This document shows, piece by piece, positions 1 through 3,712 of a stretch of DNA of 5,862 nt. Made by a program: the position numbers and the translations under genes. The notes below the pieces were generated by a model that saw only the letters and a list, made by a program, of their open reading frames with translations, was not told the DNA's origin and did no database searches. Position 1 is the first letter of the stretch. Each line of letters starts with the position of its first letter. Source of the stretch: an uncultured Chloroflexota bacterium (GTDB taxonomy: Bacteria; Chloroflexota; Anaerolineae; B4-G1; DUEL01); the NCBI GenBank assembly GCA_937138275.1, contig CAKZOY010000522.1, forward strand, positions 1 through 5,862. Direction: 5' to 3'.

Positions 1-52
1 GCCGTTAGCCCGCGCGACTCAGTTCGGTCTTGGGGGCTGCAAATAAACAGAA

Positions 53-271
53 ATGCTCCAAGTCAGTATATAAGAAGCAAAAAGCCGTTTGCTCGATTTG
101 ATTAACGCCGTATTGAAAGGGGAAACGGTGGTAATCACCAAAGATGATCAGGAAGCCGTGCAACTTGTGCCTGCAGTTCCCACTGCGCGCCGCCAGTTTG
201 GGAGTGCAAAGGGATTGATTATTATGGCTGATAATTTTGACGCGCCGCTACCAGACTTTAACGCGTATATG
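53..271 (+). pseudogene. Phd/YefM-family antitoxin relic with in-frame nonsense codon
   Basis: Translating from ATG 53 gives MLQVSI, a TAA at 71-73, then EAKSRLLDLINAVLKGE in the same frame. This is the classic Phd/YefM N-terminus (short strand, E-A-K, amphipathic helix, L-K-G-E, then V-V-I-T). The frame continues through a QLVPA strand, the linker GSAKGLI, and the acidic tail FDAPLPDFNAYM that normally wraps the partner toxin. Intact members of the family bind their own promoter and neutralise a Doc, YoeB or PIN toxin. One base change at codon 7 would restore the reading frame, so the stop looks recent. There is no clear Shine-Dalgarno before ATG 53. Reading can resume at TTG 89, but that loses the first strand and the E-A-K turn. 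The region is more A+T-rich than the rest of the window, which fits acquired DNA. The family call is firm; loss of function is inferred, and a sequencing error is possible. Confidence 0.75.
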
Positions 272-274
272 GCC

Positions 275-289
275 ATGAAACTGCTACTC
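275..289 (+). pseudogene. Possible 5' stub of a lost PIN-domain (VapC-like) toxin gene
   Basis: Just after the antitoxin tail ending in YM (266-271), ATG 275 opens with MKLLL. In many Phd-PIN pairs the toxin starts at or just beyond the antitoxin stop with MKLLLDTH, the D being the first metal-binding acid. Here the reading continues into PFGEQH, with no catalytic acid and no PIN domain, until a stop at 431-433. The position, spacing and five residues fit a toxin deleted after its fifth codon. Five residues are weak evidence. The alternative is that the antitoxin frame simply runs on by chance after losing its stop. Confidence 0.35.
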
Positions 290-332
290 CCTTTCGGGGA
301 GCAACATACCCGCAAGATAAGGGAAAGTGAGA

Positions 333-363
333 TTTGTGGGGGCGGCGAAGCCGCTCCCACAAA
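333..363. repeat. REP-like palindrome, 14-bp stem, 3-base loop
   Basis: The left arm TTTGTGGGGGCGGC (333-346) and right arm GCCGCTCCCACAAA (350-363) are complementary at 13 of 14 positions, the exception being a G-T pair, and enclose GAA. There is no T-run after it, so it is not a standard intrinsic terminator. Its make-up (GTGGGGGCGGC, small loop, GCCGCTCCCAC) resembles the dispersed extragenic palindromes of many high-G+C genomes. It lies just downstream of the broken antitoxin and, in RNA, would also stabilise a 3' end. Confidence 0.6.
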
Positions 364-385
364 CCCCACACCCCACCCCTTTCCC
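364..385 (-). other. G-quadruplex motif
   Basis: The + strand carries C4-ACA-C4-A-C4-TTT-C3, so the - strand reads four G-runs with loops of 3, 1 and 3 bases. This meets the strict quadruplex pattern with short loops. It abuts the right arm of the 333-363 palindrome and begins a pyrimidine-rich stretch reaching to about 405. For a + strand transcript the G-rich strand is the template. The motif is certain; folding is not shown. Confidence 0.5.
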
Positions 386-413
386 ATTCCTATCCCGCCG
401 TCCCCGAAGAGAT

Positions 414-428
414 CAGACCGGAGGTCTG
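414..428. repeat. Small palindrome upstream of terminator
   Basis: CAGACC (414-419) pairs with GGTCTG (423-428) around GGA. The block 414-429 is also an imperfect direct copy (13 of 16) of 468-483 within the terminator. Its 3' arm GGTCTGG (423-429) is exactly complementary to CCAGACC (467-473), which overlaps the terminator's left arm and loop. Confidence 0.4.
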
Positions 429-459
429 GGTAGGCGCGCGGGTAGATTTCGGATACCAG

Positions 460-487
460 CCAGCCTCCAGACCGGGAGGCTGGTTTT
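460..487 (+). terminator. Intrinsic terminator
   Basis: CCAGCCTCC (460-468) pairs perfectly with GGAGGCTGG (475-483) around a 6-base loop AGACCG, followed directly by TTTT (484-487). This is a compact Rho-independent terminator reading +. A second CCAGCC copy (456-461) allows an alternative register. It ends about 30 nt before the phosphoesterase start. It either ends upstream transcription (the toxin-antitoxin relic) or serves as a leader attenuator for the operon. I see no convincing promoter between it and the gene, which leaves the attenuator reading open. Confidence 0.65.
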
Positions 488-516
488 GTATACAACTGTA
501 AGCGGATTGGAGTGAT

Positions 517-1143
517 GTGAAAATTCTGGCCCTCAGCGATCAGGTGGTGGAAACAATCTACAGCCCCGCCGTCCGGGAACGGTTCGGAGATGTGGATCTG
601 ATCATCTCTTGCGGCGACCTCCCGTATTCCTACCTGGAGTATGTGGTCACTATGCTGGGCGCTCCGGCGTTCTACGTCCACGGCAACCACGACCAGCCCG
701 AGGACATCGGCGGCGGGCAGGTGCTCCGGGAGCCGCGCGGGTGGGTCAATCTGGACGGGAAGAGCATACGGGTCGGCCCGCTCATCCTGGCGGGTCTGGA
801 GGGCGCGCTGCGCTATAAGCCCAACGCCCCTTTCCAGTACAGCGAATGGGAGATGCGCTGGAAAGTCGCGCGCCTTCTCCCCGGGCTCCTGCTGAACCAT
901 CTGCGCTACGGGCGGTACGTGGACATTCTGGTCACCCACGCGCCGCCTCTGGGAATCCACAACGATGTGGACTTGCCCCATCGGGGATTTGCCGTCTTCC
1001 GCTGGCTGATGGAGCGCTTCCGTCCCCACTACCTGCTCCACGGCCATAAACACGTCTACAAGCCGCAGCATACCCGCACCCGGTATCAGAACACTGTGGT
1101 CATCAACGTATATCCCTTTGCCCTCCTGGAGTGGGAAAAATGA
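517..1143 (+). CDS. Calcineurin-like metallophosphoesterase
   Basis: A 208-residue single-domain protein of the dinuclear-metal phosphoesterase superfamily, predicted cytoplasmic (no signal or membrane segment). Visible metal-site motifs are D8 in LSDQV, GD at 33-34 (CGDLPYSYLEY), GNHD at 56-59, THAPP at 140-144 and GHKH at 176-179. The first motif is normally D-x-H; here it reads D8-Q9-V10, so that histidine ligand is absent, as I recall for a subfamily with SDE in this place. The pattern GIHNDVDLPHRGF near 146-158 also fits that subfamily. The substrate is unknown; relatives act on phosphodiesters or phosphomonoesters. The start is GTG 517, with GGAG at 509-512 and a short 4-nt gap; the initial strand MKILALSD is complete from this codon. 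The stop overlaps the next gene's ATG by four bases (ATGA), implying coupled translation. Family confident, reaction not assignable. Confidence 0.88.
   Translation: MKILALSDQVVETIYSPAVRERFGDVDLIISCGDLPYSYLEYVVTMLGAPAFYVHGNHDQPEDIGGGQVLREPRGWVNLDGKSIRVGPLILAGLEGALRYKPNAPFQYSEWEMRWKVARLLPGLLLNHLRYGRYVDILVTHAPPLGIHNDVDLPHRGFAVFRWLMERFRPHYLLHGHKHVYKPQHTRTRYQNTVVINVYPFALLEWEK
1128..1131 (+). promoter_or_regulatory. Ribosome binding site deciding the start of the ParB-like gene
   Basis: GGAG lies 8 nt before ATG 1140, inside the 3' end of the phosphoesterase gene. It overlaps the alternative GTG at 1131, so that GTG cannot be served by it. This favours ATG 1140 and an ATGA overlap. Confidence 0.6.
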
Positions 1144-2063
1144 GCGATCTGGACACGATGCTGGATTTTCAGGACGCCCGTTTGCGCGCCTTTCTGCGGA
1201 CGGTCTGGTCGGTGCTGAGTGGGCAGCCGAATCAACTGCTCTCGTGGGCAGAGGTCCGGGAGCACCTGCACATCGGCGGGCAGGTCTACCGGGGTATCCA
1301 GACCGTCCCCCTCCATCAGATTGTGGGCAGTGTGGACCGCTACCGGGATTTTGACCGCGCCTTCCTGCCCACCCAGTCCCATACGATGCGCCGCTGGCGC
1401 TCCATCAGCCGGGCGTTCTACGATGATGTCGGCCTGCCGCCGGTAAAACTCTACAAAGTGGGCGATGCCTACTTTGTGCTGGACGGCAACCATCGGGTAT
1501 CCGTAGCGCGCGACCGCGGGCAGGAGTTCATTGAGGCCGAAGTCATTGAGGCCCGCACGCGCGTCCCCGTGGAGGCCAGCATAGACGCCGACGACCTGGA
1601 AATCCTGGGCGAGTACGCCGATTTCCTGGAGCGAACCCGTCTGGACGACCTCCGTCCCGATCAGAACATCCGCTTCACCATCGGCGGCGGCTACCAGCGG
1701 CTCCTGGAGCACATCGCCGTCCACCGCTACTTTATGGGGCTGGAGCAGCAGCGCTTCATCCCCGAAGAAGAGGCGATCTGCGACTGGTACGACAACCTCT
1801 ACATCCCCCTGGTGCGCATCATCCGGGAACAGGACATCCTGAAGCATTTCCCCGGCCGGACGGAGGCCGACCTGTATCTCTGGATTATGGACCATCAACA
1901 CTTCCTGCGCGAGCAGTTCGGCCCGCAGGTGCGGCCGGAGGAGGCGGCGCAACATTTCGCGGACCAGTACTCGTCCCGCCTGCTCCACCGGCTGGCCCGC
2001 GCGCTGCGTCGCCTGCTGCCGCGCCGGAGGAAGAGGCTAACTTCTCAGGGAGGAGACGAGTGA
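1140..2063 (+). CDS. ParB/sulfiredoxin-like domain protein
   Basis: A 307-residue protein from ATG 1140. Residues about 53-137 form a ParB N-terminal-like fold: a strand with VPLHQIVGSVDR, the segment FDRAFLP, then a helix, VKLYKVGDAYFVLDGNHRVSVAR and a closing strand. DGNHR (115-119) matches the G-x-H-R signature that in ParB binds CTP and in sulfiredoxin binds ATP. No helix-turn-helix is evident after it, so this is not a typical partition ParB. The C-terminal half is helical and acidic, with a block TEADLYLWIMDHQHFLREQFG (about 240-260) that recalls DUF4032-like proteins (from memory), and ends in an arginine-rich tail (RRLLPRRRKR) that could touch nucleic acid or membrane. The gene overlaps its upstream neighbour by ATGA and proS by GTGA. 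Function unknown; a nucleotide-binding regulatory role is an inference. Confidence 0.82.
   Translation: MSDLDTMLDFQDARLRAFLRTVWSVLSGQPNQLLSWAEVREHLHIGGQVYRGIQTVPLHQIVGSVDRYRDFDRAFLPTQSHTMRRWRSISRAFYDDVGLPPVKLYKVGDAYFVLDGNHRVSVARDRGQEFIEAEVIEARTRVPVEASIDADDLEILGEYADFLERTRLDDLRPDQNIRFTIGGGYQRLLEHIAVHRYFMGLEQQRFIPEEEAICDWYDNLYIPLVRIIREQDILKHFPGRTEADLYLWIMDHQHFLREQFGPQVRPEEAAQHFADQYSSRLLHRLARALRRLLPRRRKRLTSQGGDE
2048..2055 (+). promoter_or_regulatory. Ribosome binding site of proS
   Basis: GGGAGGAG is a near-complete Shine-Dalgarno lying inside the end of the ParB-like gene. Its GGAGG core is 6 nt from GTG 2060, which supports that start and strong independent initiation of proS. Confidence 0.7.
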
Positions 2064-3493
2064 CTGCCAAAGTAACCCCTCGGAGTGTGGACTATTCCCG
2101 CTGGTACACCGACGTAGTCCAGATGGCCGACCTGGCCGACTACGCCCCCGTCCGGGGGTGCATGGTCATCAAACCTTATGGCTACGCCCTCTGGGAGAAC
2201 ATCAAGGAGGGATTGGACCGGCGCTTTCAGGCCACCGGTCACGTCAATGCCTACTTCCCCCTCTTCATCCCGCTCAGTTTCATCCAGAAAGAGGCGGAGC
2301 ATGTGAAGGGATTCTCTCCGGAACTGGCGATTGTGACCATCGGCGGGGGGGAGGAACTGGAGGAGCCCCTGGTCGTGCGGCCCACGTCGGAGACCATCAT
2401 CGGTCACATGTACGCCAAGTGGGTGCAGTCATACCGGGACCTGCCCATCCTCATCAACCAGTGGGCCAACGTCGTGCGCTGGGAGATGCGCACCCGTCTC
2501 TTCCTGCGGACAACGGAGTTCCTCTGGCAGGAGGGCCACACCGCCCATGCCACCGCCGAGGAGGCGATAGAGGAGACGCTCCTGATCCTGAATCTCTACG
2601 CCGAATTCGCCATAGAGGACGCCGCCATCCCGGTCATCAAAGGGCGCAAGAGCGAGAGTGAGCGCTTTGCCGGAGCGGTGACCAGTTACACCATTGAGGC
2701 GATGATGGGGGATAAGCGCGCCCTCCAGGCTGGCACGTCCCACTTCCTGGGGCAGAACTTCGCGCGCGCCTTTGATATCCAGTTCCTGGACCAGAACAAC
2801 CAGTTGCAGTACGCCTGGACGACCAGTTGGGGGGTAAGCACCCGCATGGTCGGGGCAGTGGTGATGGTTCACGGCGACGATCAAGGGCTGATCCTGCCCC
2901 CCAAACTGGCCCCGATTCAGGTCGTCATCGTCCCCATCTGGAAGAACGACGAAGAGAAGGCCGTCGTGCTGGAGGCGGCGAACCGGGTGAAGGGGATGCT
3001 GGAGCCGGAGATCCGCCTAAAACTGGATGCTCGGGAGGGAGTCTCCCCCGGCTGGAAGTTCAACGACTGGGAGATGCGCGGGGTACCTTTGCGGATAGAG
3101 ATCGGCCCCAAAGACGTGGCCCAGGAGCAAGTGGTCCTGGCCCGGCGGGATCGCCCCGGCAAGGAGGGGAAAACCGCCGTCTCCATTGCCGGAGCGTCCG
3201 AGGCCGTCCGGGAGATGCTGATGACGATCCAGGCCGATCTGTACCGGCGGGCGCTGGCGTTCCGGGAGGCCAACACGTACTGTCCGGAGGACTTTGAGGG
3301 GTTACGGGAGGCAGTGGCGAACGGCTTCGCCTATGCCTGGTGGTGCGGTGACGCCGCTTGCGAGGCGAAGGTCAAGGAAGAGACGACGGCGACCATCCGG
3401 TGTATCCCCCTGGAGCAAGAGAGGGGGACGGGGCCCTGCGTCGTATGTGGGCAGGAGTCCGCGGAGCGCGCCGTTTTTGCCAGGGCGTATTAG
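2060..3493 (+). CDS. proS: Prolyl-tRNA synthetase, archaeal/eukaryote type
   Basis: A 477-residue cytoplasmic class II aminoacyl-tRNA synthetase that activates proline with ATP and loads tRNA-Pro. Its length matches Thermus-type ProRS, and it lacks the editing insertion of the longer bacterial type. Class II motif 1 lies around GYALWENI...FPLFIP (41-71). RPTSE (107-111) is the proline-pocket TSE region. Motif 2 is RWEMRTRLFLRTTEFLWQEG (140-159). Motif 3 is GVSTRMVGAVVMVHGDDQG (258-276). An anticodon-binding domain follows from about 285 (LAPIQVVIVPI). The C-terminal domain holds C429, C434, C460 and C463, the four-cysteine zinc site of this type, and ends in the conserved tyrosine Y477. GTG 2060 overlaps the preceding stop (GTGA). 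The stop codon TAG (3491-3493) lies inside the 8-bp target duplication of the element that follows. The gene appears complete and functional. Confidence 0.96.
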   Translation: MTAKVTPRSVDYSRWYTDVVQMADLADYAPVRGCMVIKPYGYALWENIKEGLDRRFQATGHVNAYFPLFIPLSFIQKEAEHVKGFSPELAIVTIGGGEELEEPLVVRPTSETIIGHMYAKWVQSYRDLPILINQWANVVRWEMRTRLFLRTTEFLWQEGHTAHATAEEAIEETLLILNLYAEFAIEDAAIPVIKGRKSESERFAGAVTSYTIEAMMGDKRALQAGTSHFLGQNFARAFDIQFLDQNNQLQYAWTTSWGVSTRMVGAVVMVHGDDQGLILPPKLAPIQVVIVPIWKNDEEKAVVLEAANRVKGMLEPEIRLKLDAREGVSPGWKFNDWEMRGVPLRIEIGPKDVAQEQVVLARRDRPGKEGKTAVSIAGASEAVREMLMTIQADLYRRALAFREANTYCPEDFEGLREAVANGFAYAWWCGDAACEAKVKEETTATIRCIPLEQERGTGPCVVCGQESAERAVFARAY

Positions 3494-3497
3494 GAAC
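3490..3497. repeat. Left target-site duplication (TTAGGAAC)
   Basis: TTAGGAAC directly abuts the left terminal repeat and is repeated exactly at 3659-3666 beyond the right end. It contains the proS stop codon. Confidence 0.75.
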
Positions 3498-3509
3498 GTA
3501 ACTGTTCAG
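3498..3509 (+). repeat. Left terminal inverted repeat
   Basis: GTAACTGTTCAG is a perfect inverted match to 3646-3657. It is followed after one base by the subterminal repeat at 3511. Confidence 0.75.
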
Positions 3510-3510
3510 C

Positions 3511-3530
3511 CAGCGGTTGAAACCGCCCCT
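3511..3530 (+). repeat. Left subterminal repeat with palindrome
   Basis: CAGCGGTTGAAACCGCCCCT matches the inverted right copy (3614-3633) at 17 of 20 positions. It contains the hairpin GCGGTT-GA-AACCGC (3513-3526). It may be a transposase-binding or structural site. Confidence 0.6.
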
Positions 3531-3548
3531 GGAGGGCACTTCGTGCCG

Positions 3549-3570
3549 GGCGACCGCCTGCGCGGTCGCC
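3549..3570. repeat. Central hairpin A of the element
   Basis: GGCGACCGC and GCGGTCGCC form a perfect 9-bp stem with loop CTGC. A smaller hairpin, GGCAC-TTC-GTGCC (3535-3547), lies directly before it. Confidence 0.6.
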
Positions 3571-3575
3571 GGGGC

Positions 3576-3597
3576 GGCGTCCACCCCGGTGGACGCC
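3576..3597. repeat. Central hairpin B of the element
   Basis: GGCGTCCACC and GGTGGACGCC form a perfect 10-bp stem around CC; a 9-bp stem with a 4-base loop is the realistic fold in single strands. Confidence 0.6.
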
Positions 3598-3613
3598 CGG
3601 TTGCGAGCACTTG

Positions 3614-3633
3614 AGGGGCGATTCCAATCGCTG
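3614..3633 (-). repeat. Right subterminal repeat with palindrome
   Basis: Inverted copy of 3511-3530 carrying the hairpin GCGATT-CC-AATCGC (3618-3631). Twelve bases (3634-3645) separate it from the right terminal repeat, against one base on the left, so the element is asymmetric. Confidence 0.6.
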
Positions 3634-3645
3634 AAGGACAATAGC

Positions 3646-3657
3646 CTGAACAGTTAC
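3646..3657 (-). repeat. Right terminal inverted repeat
   Basis: CTGAACAGTTAC is the exact reverse complement of 3498-3509. Confidence 0.75.
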
Positions 3658-3658
3658 T

Positions 3659-3666
3659 TTAGGAAC
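3659..3666. repeat. Right target-site duplication (TTAGGAAC)
   Basis: Exact copy of 3490-3497 immediately outside the element. The remaining 46 bases to the purL start hold no recognisable promoter. Confidence 0.75.
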
Positions 3667-3701
3667 TACTTCTCGCCGAACGCTGGGAACTCTGATTTGT
3701 C

Positions 3702-3711
3702 GGGGGGGGAG
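3702..3711 (+). promoter_or_regulatory. Ribosome binding site of purL with a run of eight G
   Basis: G8 followed by AG forms a G-rich Shine-Dalgarno-like block ending one base before ATG 3713. The GGAG at 3708-3711 is too close to ATG 3713 for ideal initiation, so pairing probably uses the upstream Gs. No better in-frame start is seen, and the PurS-like first strand begins at this ATG. Confidence 0.45.
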
Positions 3712-3712
3712 T

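Larger units (their letters stand above)
3498..3658. mobile_element. 161-bp MITE-like element with 12-bp terminal inverted repeats
   Basis: The ends are GTAACTGTTCAG (3498-3509) and its exact reverse complement (3646-3657), with one extra T (3658) on the right. Both sides are flanked by TTAGGAAC, an 8-bp duplication, which is direct evidence of insertion. No open reading frame belongs to it. The interior is nearly all palindromes: 3513-3526, 3535-3547, 3549-3570, 3576-3597 and 3618-3631. Ends starting GTAA with 8-bp duplications are typical of the IS66 family, so mobilisation in trans by an IS66-type transposase is a reasonable guess, not shown here. It sits between proS and purL and could fold into a long structured RNA at the 3' end of the proS message, possibly acting as a terminator or processing site. 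Confidence 0.75.

Noticed and set aside
44..72. Promoter TAAACA-17-TATATA
   Set aside because: Spacing is right, but the -10 box overlaps the antitoxin coding start (67-72), and the -35 box matches only in part; cannot be separated from chance in A+T-rich DNA.
89..433. 114-residue gene from TTG 89
   Set aside because: It starts inside the antitoxin's first helix and ends in low-complexity proline-rich sequence read from the palindrome and C-rich tract; better explained as a broken gene.
425..483. T-box leader for the proS operon
   Set aside because: GGGTAGGCGCGCG loosely resembles the T-box, but the bulge that should read TGGN reads TAGG, and no Stem I precedes it because the antitoxin relic occupies that space.
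148..1071. 307-codon open frame on the - strand
   Set aside because: Antisense to the phosphoesterase and the antitoxin relic; composition is a typical G+C-rich shadow and shows no family motif.
1131..1139. GTG 1131 as start of the ParB-like gene
   Set aside because: GGAG overlaps this codon, while ATG 1140 has GGAG at ideal spacing and an ATGA overlap.
1086..1988. 300-codon open frame on the - strand
   Set aside because: Shadow of the ParB-like gene; no motif or binding site supports it.
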